Positions 1 to 9,549 of a stretch of DNA of 64,000 nucleotides are shown here, piece by piece; the first letter of the stretch is position 1, and every line of letters starts with the position of its first letter. The position numbers and the translations under genes are program-made. Where the stretch lies: the NCBI RefSeq assembly GCF_020740795.1, contig NC_067282.1, positions 149,282,858 to 149,346,857 on the forward strand, written 5' to 3'. A model generated the notes under the pieces. That model had not been told where the DNA came from, did not search any database, and saw only the letters and a list, made by a program, of their open reading frames with translations. The DNA comes from Apus apus. Taxonomy: Eukaryota > Chordata > Aves > Apodiformes > Apodidae.

Positions 1-1450
1 TGGCTCAGCACTGCTGAGAGGCCTCTCCTCCAGTTGCAGCTGAGGATTGCTTTACAGCCACTGCAGTGTCAGCGGGGCCATGGGCCACTCGGTGAATTCC
101 CTCCTCCGAAGAGGACGTGACTTGCCCAGGGCCACAGAAAGACCATGCCAGAACTGGGATCAGGACTTTGCAGTCCCCAGGTGCCAGACACGTGCTTGCC
201 TTAAAACTGTGCACTTCATCAAACTGTAAAATCCAGCCAGATGATGACTCTTTGCTATTCTCTGGACCAGTGCTGGGAGGCTTAACGTGTGCACGGCACG
301 GTGAAGATCTGGATTCCAGTTTCTGTGACTGAGGGTCAGAAGCCCAGAAAACAGTTTCATCTTCTAGACCTCGGTGCCACTATAAACTTGAGCGTGTTTG
401 AACCCAAGCTCTGACTTTGGTCTATCCTCATGAAATGTTTCCATCTCAGCCTGGACCCACCAGTTTCGGTGAGGGAGTTTTTTCTTTGGGAAGGGGTAGA
501 GAGGTGCAGAGAGGTATGGGCTGGCTACTTTGTCAGCCTTATTGTGCCCTGTGTACCTAGCCCTGGTCAGACTCTCTTCTTCCAGGTAGCGAAGACTGCA
601 TGAATTGGCCAGTGGATCAGTTTTGCCTCTCAGCAACCACTGAAGAACTTGCTAGGTGGACTCAGGAGACAAACAGGTCCCAGAAGACCAGAACTTTCAG
701 TTAATAAAGGGCAAATAAAAAGATTTTTTGCAGTTGGAATTTTTAAAAAGTGTTTCATGTCTTTAGTCCTGTCTCAAAGTCACCAGCAAAGATTTCTGTT
801 GCATACCCAGCAAATGGATTTGGGCCCTTAGTCCATCCAAGAAAATACTCCCAAGCTTATAAGCAGACCATTGCTCTTTGCATCCTACTGCTGGTGGAAA
901 AAAAACCACCACAACAACAAAAAACAACAAACCAAACAACTATATATTTATCCCAATTACAGTTATCACTTTACTTGTGTATTTACTGAGGCAGGTGCCT
1001 CTGAGGTGGTTCCAACAAACACATATATTTCATGCATGTCTTCGTCCCCTCCTCCCAGCCAGTATATAAACAGCATGTGAGTTCCAAATCAAAAGCAATT
1101 CCCTGCTGCTAACTGCAGTGGAGCCTTTGTCTTTTGTTAGCATGAGTTTTGGGGAGCTACTTGACCCATGCATATGCTTTACCATTCCAGACAGAGCATG
1201 GCAGTTATTGTCCACTCAGACTTAACAACAAAATATTGTGAACGGAAAAATAACTCAAAAACTAAGAAAATGAATCAGTGTGCTAAACAGCAGAGTCCTA
1301 ATTTCTTGCTAAAATTAGGTTCTAATAATGGAAATGGTTTTCTCTTGAACTCCTAGGGATGAATTGGAAACTTAAACTCTGCATTCAGGGTCTCACCCTG
1401 CCAGTCAGAGGCAGGCACTGAAGGTAATTCTCAGTGTTCCAGGCAGATCA

Positions 1451-1540
1451 AAAGAAACTCATTATCAGTCAGTCATCTAAAAGGATATGACAGCTTCACA
1501 TCCAGTTGTTCGGCAGCTTAGATGCAGTCTGGAATGGATC
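1451..1540 (+). repeat. Direct repeat, copy A of an unclassified 85-90 bp element
   Basis: This stretch begins AAAGAAACTCATTATCAGTC and is repeated in the same orientation at 3221-3304. The two copies share long identical runs, for example AAGGATATGACAGC and TCACATCCAGTTGTT. Differences are scattered substitutions and two small gaps, one of which is a 4 bp AGTC duplication present only in this copy. I do not recognise a repeat family. It may be a decayed dispersed repeat or a local duplication. Confidence 0.75.
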
Positions 1541-2930
1541 TTTTTCTGTGTCTGTTGTCTGTAATAACTTTTAGGGCTGGCTCTTCTTCCAAAACACAGT
1601 ACAAATCCTCTGGTAACTAGTACCAGCCACACTCAACAAAAGCCAGCTAAATCTGGTGTAAGCTCAGAAATCGAAGACTGCTTGCCCTTTTCTCATACTC
1701 AAGTCAGTAGGAGTCTCCCTAGGGCTGTGTGTTCTGGGCAGCAGCCCTGGGGACAGGGGTTCTTCTAGACTCTTGTGGACACCAACACTACCCAGGAGAG
1801 TGAATTCCCTCCCTCCATGCAGGCTGAAGCTGACCAGTGTGAACAAGACATTTTCACTGGTCCCTTTTGGCAGCACTGGCACTGCACTTCTCTGTGAATC
1901 TCAGCACTGCAGCTGAGCAAAACTCCTTTCACAAGCATCAACAAGAGAAGTTCATTTAAGTCTGACCTATGCTCATCTTCGACAAAACTTGGCTTCAGAC
2001 TTGTCTACAGTGACAGCAAATCATCTGAAACTCATGTTACTTTTCTTTTAACTGAAAAGAAGGTACCCCCTGCCTGGTGCACATGCAAGGCATCATTTGC
2101 ATGCCTCAGTTCTTCTGCTCGTTTTCTCCCAGGTACCTGCATATGTGCCTGCCCAAGCCACTTTCTCTTGGTGCTTGTGTCAATTAAAGCCTTTTGAAGG
2201 CATCAGTGCACATGTTTACCTAGGCAGCCTTTTGGTGTTCCTCTTCCCCTTTGTGCATCTGTCAGCACCACACTCCCCAAGCACAGATGCAGAGCTGAGT
2301 CCAGAAGTCATCTGTCAGCTTACTCTGTATCCTGTCCTTCACCTATATGATGAGCTTCCTCAGGGGTGTTAATATATGTAAAATAAAGTTTACATTTCCT
2401 GTTCTGATAATAAAGATGAATAAGCGGGAAAGGAAGCCAATACAGAAACAATTCCTTCTCTGTTTCTTCAATTGGATTTGCCCAGTAGGTGAAGATAGCA
2501 GAAACAGAAGAACAGAGCCGGGAAGGAGGGTGGACAGAAGTGTGGGTTCATTCTGAGAGGAGGAGGCTGCTGCCTCAGGTAAGTAAGAAACCACTCACAG
2601 GGTGCAGCCACTGCTGAAATAATGAAGTGTCACTGTGTGTTTGGCTGCTGCCAGCAATGTTACAGTCTGCACAGAGAGACATCAGATCCAAAAAGATCCC
2701 TTGAGTCACTGAACTCTGATCCCTGGTATTGCAGACAACCATTTTACATGGCTCCTTTCGTTAGCTCTTTAGACTCATTCCTAAAACTAGTGCAGGTTCT
2801 TGTCCCTGATAGACCATTGGAAAACTTCTGTAGAACTTCAGCCTAAAGTTGCCTCATGTAATGTAGCTAAATTAATAGTTAATCTTCTATACTTTTTTGT
2901 TCCTATGCCAATGGGTTTCTTCTGCTGAAA

Positions 2931-2952
2931 ATCAATCAATCAATCAATCAAT
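2931..2952. repeat. Tetranucleotide microsatellite (ATCA)n
   Basis: About five and a half uninterrupted ATCA units. An ordinary short tandem repeat in non-coding DNA. Confidence 0.9.
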
Positions 2953-3220
2953 AAATGTCTTCTTGGTGTTTACCCTCAAAATATTTATGTTAGAGTCTAG
3001 CACTGATGTTTAGAGTCCAGTGCCAGCATAAGGAGCTTTTTATGGCAAGAAAAGTTTGTGTGTGTCACAGACCTTCAGTCCACGACCGTGTGGCTGCAGC
3101 CTATTGGCACAATCGACTGCAGAGGAGAAGACAGTTGTGGAAATGTGTTTTTGAAAGAGCTCATATTATCTGATACAAACTGTCGTACTTCCACTCTGCT
3201 TTTGCTTTGCTGGACCACCT

Positions 3221-3304
3221 AAAGAAACTCATTATCAGTCACCTAGAAGGATATGACAGCATCACATCCAGTTGTTTGGCAGATGGATGCAGTCTGAAAT
3301 GTGT
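3221..3304 (+). repeat. Direct repeat, copy B
   Basis: Second copy of the element at 1451-1540, about 1.77 kb downstream in the same orientation. The first 20 bases are identical in the two copies. Similarity weakens after roughly 3300, although short matching words continue for some tens of bases, so the true boundary may lie a little further right. Confidence 0.75.
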
Positions 3305-4541
3305 CTTCTGTTCCACTGATGGCCCTGCTCTTCTCTCCACACATGAGCACAGGTTTGTAGCCTTTCTTGAAAAAAAGTGTTCCTTTCACAATAGCAATAG
3401 AATTCCTCTGCACTAAAAAATACATCTGCTGATGCAATGTAGGCTTGTAGATGTTCTGTATAGGCAAGAACCTGTAGTGAAAATTCACAATTGTGTATAT
3501 TTTTGCATCCTTGCTGAGACTTGCCCTTTGCTCTGTATCGATTGAAATCCCACAGCCTACATGTTAAAAAAAGGCTAGTGACTTGCAGTGCTTCCATCTG
3601 TAAGTGGCCAACCTGCAGCACAGGGGGAGATGCTCCACACTTTCAGAAGATAAATTACTTTATTAAGTGTCACATGGAATACCCAGGAGCTTGAGATGCT
3701 TTTTAAAAATTTAAGCTAAACCCAAACAAGTAACACTGGCCTAGCCCTGGGGGTACCCCGGGGTGATCTGACATACTGAGGGGGGATTAGGTAAACAGGA
3801 GGATGACAGCATTGACATGTTCCACAGGAACGTGGGGACAGGAACTAATTTGGAAAGGTGGGGAGTATGCAAATTGCAACAAGTACTTCTAGTCTAAGAG
3901 AAACACTGATGATGATCCTACCCGTGCATCATCACCTATAGAGCATGCATCATGTCACGCATCGTGCCCCTCCGGGGCTCCGGCCCGGTGCTGCCTGGAG
4001 CAGAGCCAGCCCGGGCAGCCGAGGGAAGGGAGGAATGGGGCTTCCCCAGGGAGAAAGCCGTGGCGCTCGGGAAAAAGCACAGCCCGTGTTCTGGGCTGGA
4101 ACTGGGTTTTGGTGGGATGGGGATGTAGGGGCAGTGCCAACAGCCTTCCCGGGCCGCACTCTTGCCTCTCCGGGCCCATCCTTGAGGCGGGCAGAGCGGG
4201 CGGGCCGGTGCTTCCCTGTGCCCCGACCTCAAGCGTTTTGCAGTTGCCGCCTCCGGCAGACTCGGTTTTTGCACTGCCTCCCCCCCCTATTATTTTTACC
4301 GGCCTCCTCTTCAGGCACACTGGCCTCCCCGCGCCAAAAGCTTGGCCTGGGGGGGGACGATGTCACCCGCCCGGCCCCTTCCCGCAGCACCGAGGCGTGC
4401 GGGGCGGCGAGCGCCGCCGGCTCCGCCGCTGCCGGCCCGGGATGCGAAGCCGCTGCGGAGCGCTGGGCTCCCTCTTTAGCAACCTCGCCGCTTGTTTTGC
4501 TGTGTGGGGTTGGTGGCTTTTTTTCTTGCTTTTTCTTTGGC

Positions 4542-4611
4542 TTTTTTTTTTTTTTTTTCCGAAAGGGAGAGGGAAGGGGGGTAGTCTGGGTGTAGGGAGG
4601 GGAGAGGGGGA
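4542..4611. repeat. Poly-T run followed by a G-rich purine tract
   Basis: Seventeen T residues are followed directly by a purine-rich stretch with repeated GGG runs (about 4564-4611). The strand switch from pyrimidine to purine is abrupt. The G runs could fold into a G-quadruplex on the + strand. Confidence 0.8.
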
Positions 4612-5179
4612 GAAGAGTGGAAAACGTTGGCTCTGTCCATGGTCAAAGTAATTCAGCTATAATCCCCCTTTCTCTTCCTCTCCTGGAGCTCTATTCATAT
4701 TCTAATCACAGCTTTTCCTTCCCTAAACCAGCCACTTTTATCAGAGCCCTAGCTTTGCACTTTTACTTCCACTTCCAGCACATACAGCCGCATCCAGAAT
4801 AAGCAACTTTTTCCAGCCTCTGTCCTGCCCCTCTCTCCCCCCCGCAACGTGCTCACCCGAAAATGGATCCCCGCATCCTTGTGCTAAAGCTAGCAGGGAA
4901 CACGAGGTTGAAAGCGCACCCCTTTGGTTCTTCATTTCTCTTGGCAATCGTGATCTCCTACCCTCTTGCTTCCCCCCCGCCTGCAGTCCCAGGGAAGGTT
5001 CCCCGGGCCAGCCGCTCTTCCCTGGCAGACAGGCCAGTGGCGGGGCGGCCCCCACCCCACTTGCCCTCGCTCCCCGGGGCTGCAGGGAGATGCACGGGAG
5101 CCCCTGTGCATGATCCACAAGGAGACACTGGCAACTTCTTTCTCCCGTCACCCCCTCCCTTCCAACCCACACACATCGC

Positions 5180-5264
5180 CCTTTTTTTCTTTTTTTTTTT
5201 CTTTTTTCTTTCTTCTTTTTTTTTCTTTTTTTCGTTCTTCTTCTTTTTTTTTTTTTTTTTCCTC
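5180..5264. repeat. T-rich homopyrimidine tract
   Basis: About 85 bases made almost entirely of T with scattered C and one G. It lies about 500 bp upstream of the TATA-like box. The complementary purine strand gives apparent Lys/Arg-rich open frames on the minus strand, which are artefacts of the tract. Confidence 0.9.
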
Positions 5265-5490
5265 CCAATAAACTAAGCTTACAAAATATTTGGGAAGCAG
5301 TGAAGCTTCCAACGCCATGTGCCCGCGAAGGTTCCCAACCCAGAGCCCACCGGGAAGAGGAGGAGGAGGAGGGGAGCTCGGCGGCTCTGCACGCACACCC
5401 GGCAGCCCTAAAGAGCACAAGCCCAAACCTACTGCCCGTTTGAAGATCTAAGCCAATTTTGATGTAGGGCTGTAATGAGCCAAGGACCTT

Positions 5491-5519
5491 GGGTGGGGGC
5501 TGGGGGGAGGGAAGGGAGG
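5491..5519 (+). promoter_or_regulatory. G-run cluster, predicted G-quadruplex
   Basis: Five runs of at least three G separated by one or two bases: GGG-T-GGGGG-CT-GGGGGG-A-GGG-AA-GGG. This satisfies the usual G-quadruplex pattern with very short loops. It lies about 240 bp upstream of the TATA-like box. That it folds or acts in vivo is inference. Confidence 0.6.
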
Positions 5520-5639
5520 AGTGGAAAGGCCGCTGGAACTTTAAATAAGAAAAACGTTTCTAATGCTCTAATAGAAGAGGGAAGTCGAAGTGTTGGGATT
5601 GCGTAGATCTAAGGCCCCCCTTTTTGGAGGAAAGCTTTT

Positions 5640-5800
5640 CTTATTCAAAACAGCATCACAATGGGCTTCACATTGAGCCTTGCCACATCCCCATCTGAGT
5701 AGCAGCCATTCATCAGGCTGGCTGGCCTATCAATGACATTTCTCCCATCAGGGCTTCTATAAAATGATGCTTTTTCCCATGAAACATCCGCAAACATTTT
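5640..5800 (+). promoter_or_regulatory. RFX4: Presumed RFX4 core promoter, TATA-like
   Basis: TATAAAA lies at 5758-5764, about 240 bp upstream of the RFX4 start codon, so a start site near 5785-5795 would be expected if the box is used. A SOX-type word ACAATGG lies at 5658-5664, about 100 bp upstream of the box. The stretch is less GC-rich than its flanks. A TATA-like box inside a CpG-rich region is not diagnostic, and start sites in CpG islands are often dispersed. The transcription start cannot be fixed from sequence alone. ATG triplets at 5764, 5767 and 5779 would enter the leader only if transcription starts upstream of them. Confidence 0.4.
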
Positions 5801-5857
5801 GACGGGTCTGGCTTTGCCCTGCTGGATTACGGAGTGTCCCTCTCTCCCGCGCTAACC

Positions 5858-5937
5858 TCTCCTCCCCCCCCCCCCAACTATCTGCCTCTGCCCTCCCTCC
5901 CCACCCCCTCTCCTCCACCCTGCTCCCTCTCCCCCGC
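5858..5937. repeat. C-rich homopyrimidine tract upstream of the start codon
   Basis: A run of 12 C at 5864-5875 leads into about 60 bases of nearly pure C/T, ending about 70 bp before the RFX4 ATG. If transcription starts near the TATA-like box, this tract lies in the 5' untranslated leader. Confidence 0.8.
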
Positions 5938-6005
5938 GCATCTCTGAGATAGGGGCTCTCCACACCCCGGGACCTTGGGGCTCCCGTCCCGTCCATGGGA
6001 AGAGC

Positions 6006-6048
6006 ATGCATTGCGGGTTGCTGGAGGAACCCGATATGGACTCCACAG
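6006..6048 (+). CDS. RFX4: RFX4 coding exon 1 (residues 1-14)
   Basis: Encodes MHCGLLEEPDMDST plus the first base of codon 15, followed by the donor GTAAGT. This leader is the diagnostic N-terminus of the brain-type RFX4 isoform. I chose this ATG because it gives that leader and because position -3 is A, although +4 is C. A competing ATG lies 11 nt upstream at 5995 in another frame, with +4 G but T at -3. The main frame has no stop in the 60 or so bases just upstream, so upstream in-frame extension cannot be excluded from this exon alone. Other RFX4 isoforms use different first exons, which I did not find in the window. Confidence 0.93.
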
Positions 6049-6327
6049 GTAAGTGTGTGTGTCCCCCCGCAGGCAGCGGGCTCCTCTCGCACTCCAGAGA
6101 GGAATTTTCAACTTGACCGTGGCGGCGGGGGCAGCTCGGGCGGCAGAGGGGGGGGGCCCGCCCGCCTTACCGGCCTCGCAGGCAAATGAGCCCGGGCGTG
6201 TGCGGGGAGCGGGATGTGGGGGTGCGGGGCCGTGGAGGGGGAGCTCTCGCCTCTGGGCTGCAGCCCTGAGGTTGCACTTGCAGATACGATGGTGCAAAGA
6301 GTGGGTTGTGGTTTTGCGGTTGTGTGT

Positions 6328-6403
6328 TTGTTTTTTTTCTTCCTGTTTTTTTTTTTCCCACTTTTTTTTTTTTCCTCTTTTCCTTTTTATTTTCCCCTCC
6401 TCC
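6328..6403. repeat. T-rich homopyrimidine tract downstream of exon 1
   Basis: About 75 bases of nearly pure T/C broken by single G and A bases, ending in CCCCTCCTCC. It lies 280 bp into intron 1, within the CpG-rich domain. Confidence 0.85.
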
Positions 6404-6896
6404 ATAGGCTGCCGGCCGGCAAACTAATTTCCTCTTCCCTTCTAGTTTTAGGCACTCACTGAGGTTCGAGCGGAGCCTTTCAGAGGGCGAGAAAACGAGA
6501 TTTGTTAGGGAAGGTGGTTGGGTGGGTTAGGGCGAGCCCAGCACCCAGGTCGTCTCCTTCCGCAAGCAGAGCCGGGGCTGGGCCGCCTTGGGGGGGAGGG
6601 AGTCAGTGGAAGGGCAGAGTAGGTCTCTTCCTCCGCACCCCCAAACGATTACTTGGCTTGTCCGGTAACTGGAGGGGAGAGGGGCGGCTGCAGCCCCACC
6701 AGCGAGGGCCGCAAGCACGGAGAAGCCCCGGCGGGAGGCGAGGGGGACGGGAGCAGCAGAGGGGCCGCTCACGTCGAGGGCCACAGCCCCCGTCCTGCCA
6801 CCCGACGGCCACCTCTGCCGCCCGGCCCGGCCCTTGGGCGACGGCGGGGGACGCGGGGCGGCAGGGCTCCGGCTCTCCTCGGGGGCAGGGCCCGGG

Positions 6897-6924
6897 CCTA
6901 GGTCTTCCCACCTAGGTCTTCCCA
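6897..6924. repeat. Perfect 14-bp tandem duplication
   Basis: The unit CCTAGGTCTTCCCA occurs twice in direct succession. It looks like a recent slippage or duplication event in GC-rich intron sequence. Confidence 0.95.
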
Positions 6925-7610
6925 CTGCGGCTGTCAGCCGACGGTCCCCCGAAACCGCGGCCCCTTCTCTCTCACCCTCCCCCCGCCCCCACGGAGCCCG
7001 GTTTCCACCGGCCGCAGCCGCTGTGCTCCCTCCTGAGCGCAGCCCCGCAGCGGAGGGCAGGCAGCCGCTCCCAGAACCTGTCCGATTTTCATTTATTTTA
7101 TTAGCACTGGAAAACACCCTCCCCCCTCTCTCCCCTCTCTGCCCAGGCGTTTCCCAGGCGGACAGATCGCAGAGTAGGGCACAGCCCGGGAATGGCTCCC
7201 CCGCTGCCCGCTCCTGACCTGCCGCGTCCCCTCCTGCAGCCGCTGTGCCGGCGGCCATCGCCGTGCCCGTGGCTGGCAGGGCGGCGAGGTGGCCGGGCAG
7301 CAGAGCCCCGCGCTGCCCCGGGGGAGCCCGCAGCGGGATCGGGTCCTCCCGCGCCTCCCGACGGCCGGGGCGGGCCGCTTCCCGGCACTGTCCCGGAGGT
7401 TCCGCAGCTCCCTCCCGGCTCCTCCGGTGTGTTCCGGCGCCGTCCCGGTGTAACTGATGCCGGCGGGGACGGGGCAAGGGGCGGCGGGGTCAGGGCAGCC
7501 CCGGCCTCGGAGCCGCTTCGCTCCCCGCCGCCCCGAGGCCACCGAAGGTTTTCTCACCCCTCATCCCAAGGCGGCCCGAAGGGCATTTTGTAAAAATTAA
7601 TTACTGATTT

Positions 7611-7669
7611 AAAAAAAAAAAAAAAAAAGGAGAGAGAGACAGAGAGAGAGAGAGATAGAGAGGGAAAGG
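7611..7669. repeat. Poly-A plus (GA)n homopurine tract
   Basis: Eighteen A residues run directly into an imperfect GA repeat with single C and T interruptions. It lies in intron 1 between two CpG-dense blocks and is the only one of the promoter-proximal tracts with a long A/G run on the + strand unaccompanied by a pyrimidine run. Confidence 0.9.
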
Positions 7670-8089
7670 CGGGCTGCCCAGCCGTGCTCGGCTGCGTCTG
7701 TCGCCGTCCCGGCGCGGGGGCTCGGCGCATCGGGAGAGCTCAACCCCTCCTCGGCCACCGGCGACACCAGCCGGGTTTGGGCCACTTTTACTGTCGGGGT
7801 CCCGGGACAAAATCCGGGGGGTTGTTCCGAGGAGAAAGCGCTCGGCAGGCAAGGAATCGTTATGTTATAGTCAGAGCGTGTGCGGGAGTTACTCGGGTGT
7901 AAAAGAAGTAGCAGTGCTGGGCAGCGGCACCGCCGAGACGGAGTTAAGGGCACTGCTGGCAACTTCTCCTTGTCGAGACTAACGGGTCTTTAGGGAAATA
8001 AAAAACCACAAACCAAAACAGCAAAGCCCCGCGTTTTCTGTCCCTGCATTTGAAATTGCCCGTCCTCGGACTGAGGCGCCCTACTATTC

Positions 8090-8360
8090 GTTCCTTAAAT
8101 TCAGTATGGTTATAATAAATGGCAGCATGATTGATTAAGATAATATTAATCAGAAAACACTCTAGTCTTGCTAAACAGATGGCAAGAAAAGTGGAGCTTT
8201 GCAGTTGTCTCATTCAGACACCTTAACCTCCCTTTCAGAGGACTTAATCCAATTAGCTTTTCTCCCGAGTTTCAGTTGTTATGTAAAGATCCTTTTGCAT
8301 TGTAGAGAAATATGGCTTCATTGAAAAAATCAGTCATGTTTTAATTTATCCTTAACAGTT
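8090..8360. promoter_or_regulatory. Candidate intronic enhancer with homeodomain-type sites
   Basis: An AT-rich island between CpG-dense blocks, 2.1 kb downstream of exon 1. It contains TGATTGATTA at 8128-8137 (PBX/HOX-like), an ATTAAT word near 8145-8150, TAATCC at 8245-8250 (the OTX/K50 homeodomain core) abutting AATTAG at 8251-8256, and a POU-like TTTTGCAT near 8290. Clusters like this are common in enhancers of neural developmental genes. Short AT-rich words also arise by chance, so the call depends on conservation that I cannot test here. Confidence 0.3.
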
Positions 8361-8386
8361 TTTCCTGAAACCAGCGGGATTTAAAA

Positions 8387-8404
8387 AATATATATATATA
8401 TATA
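8387..8404. repeat. (TA)n microsatellite
   Basis: About nine TA units following an A-rich stretch in intron 1. Confidence 0.9.
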
Positions 8405-9549
8405 CATAAAATCACCCACGTTTCTAATTTTAAGGCAGGGGAATGGTTTGGTTCCTTCGCCTTCCCTCAGCAGTGCCGTCTGCCTCCATCGAGTTTACCT
8501 CGCGTTCCCCTACCGTGGGCAGTGACCCACGGGGGCCTGTCATCTACACCGATTTCTGGCCGTCTAGGGGCCCAGAAAACCCCCACCTCAGCCTCTCCCC
8601 GCCTCATGCAGGGTTGGCCGGCGAGTCAGCGGCACCGGCAGCGCCCGGCCCCGACGGCCCGGCCCGGGCGCGGGGGAACCGGCAGCCTTGCCCTCGGGGC
8701 TCTCCCGCTGCCCGGCGGGGCCCGCCCCGGTGCCGGGGAGCAGGGCACCCACCCGAGGCGGGGGCACACGCCCTTCTCGGGCGGTTCGCGGCATCTTTTT
8801 CCACATCGTTTCGCCGCCGCCGTTAACTCCGCCAGGCGCCCGCCCGCTCCCCGGCACAGTGTGTAAAGCCCGAAACTCCCCGGAGCCGGCCCGGAAGCCG
8901 GAGGGACGCTGGGGGGAGTTTGCAGCCCCCGCCGGGGCCGCCCGCCCCTTCGCTGTGGGGCACAAAGGGGTCACTCGGGGGGGGGTGTCATGTCTGCTTT
9001 TTGGGGCTTGCAGGAGAGCGCTCCCCGCCGCCTGCCCTGCTCTCTGCCCGGCTCCCACCCCACGCTCCCGCCGGCCCCTGACACCTCCGGGACCCCATGG
9101 CCAAGCGGGACCCGAGGGAGAGCGGTGGCGGGGTGTGTGCTCAGGGCCAGCACCCGGGAAGCCCCGTAGGGATGGCTGGGGAGGGGGAGTGAAACTTTGC
9201 AGGAGATTCCGAGTATTAATGACAGGTTTCCACAGCCGCAGCCCCCCCTAGTGACACCGGTACCGGGAGTGCGAGCCGCTGCCGGCGGGGGGTGCAGGCC
9301 CGGGGGCGGGATAGGGCGGCCCCCCAAGTTGGCAACAGGCGCAGGGGGAGACCCCTCGCCCCAGTGCCCAGCCCCCTCCATGCCTCCCCAGAGGAGGTCT
9401 CCCCCTGCAAGACCCCCGCCGGGCTTTCAGGGTGTCACCCGACCAGGGAGCTGGGTGGGGGGATTTCCCAGGGGGCTGCCCCACTCCTCTTCCACAGACA
9501 CCCCTGGGAAACTCCCCGCTGCAGGGAGCAGGAGCCGAAGGACATGGAG

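Larger units (their letters stand above)
1..3940. other. Upstream non-coding sequence
   Basis: I recognise no exon here on either strand. The open frames are short, start at arbitrary ATGs and resemble no protein family I know. In mammals POLR3B lies upstream of RFX4, but I found none of its C-terminal coding sequence, so the neighbour probably ends further left. The stretch holds an imperfect direct repeat (1451-1540 and 3221-3304), a small ATCA-type microsatellite (2931-2952) and an A/C-rich patch near 899-945. Octamer-like ATTTGCAT words occur at 2095-2102 and, on the other strand, at 3867-3874. Such 8-mers are common, so I give them no weight. Confidence 0.6.
3945..9545. promoter_or_regulatory. 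RFX4: Broad CpG-rich domain around the RFX4 first exon
   Basis: CG dinucleotides and GC-rich sequence are dense in blocks at roughly 3950-4500, 4960-5110, 5330-5420, 5820-6260, 6500-7560, 7670-7830 and 8440-9540, in sharp contrast with the AT-rich flanks. The blocks bracket the first coding exon at 6006-6048 and reach about 3.5 kb into intron 1. Broad CpG islands of this kind are typical of vertebrate developmental regulators. Long open frames on both strands inside the domain (for example 6527-7477 and 8588-9058 on the minus strand) are low-complexity Arg/Pro/Gly/Ala frames expected from GC-rich DNA. I do not call them genes. Confidence 0.8.

Noticed and set aside
1..3940. Expected 3' end of a neighbouring gene such as POLR3B
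   Set aside because: I searched by eye for the conserved C-terminal coding sequence and found none, so the neighbour is probably outside the window.
4741..5418. 225-codon minus-strand open frame with a Lys/Arg-rich centre
   Set aside because: The basic stretch is the translated complement of the T-rich tract at 5180-5264. There is no domain or credible gene structure.
6527..7477. 316-codon open frame on the minus strand, the longest in the window
   Set aside because: It lies in the CpG-rich domain, is made of Arg/Pro/Gly/Ala-rich low-complexity sequence, overlaps other open frames on both strands, and matches no family. GC-rich DNA lacks stops by composition.
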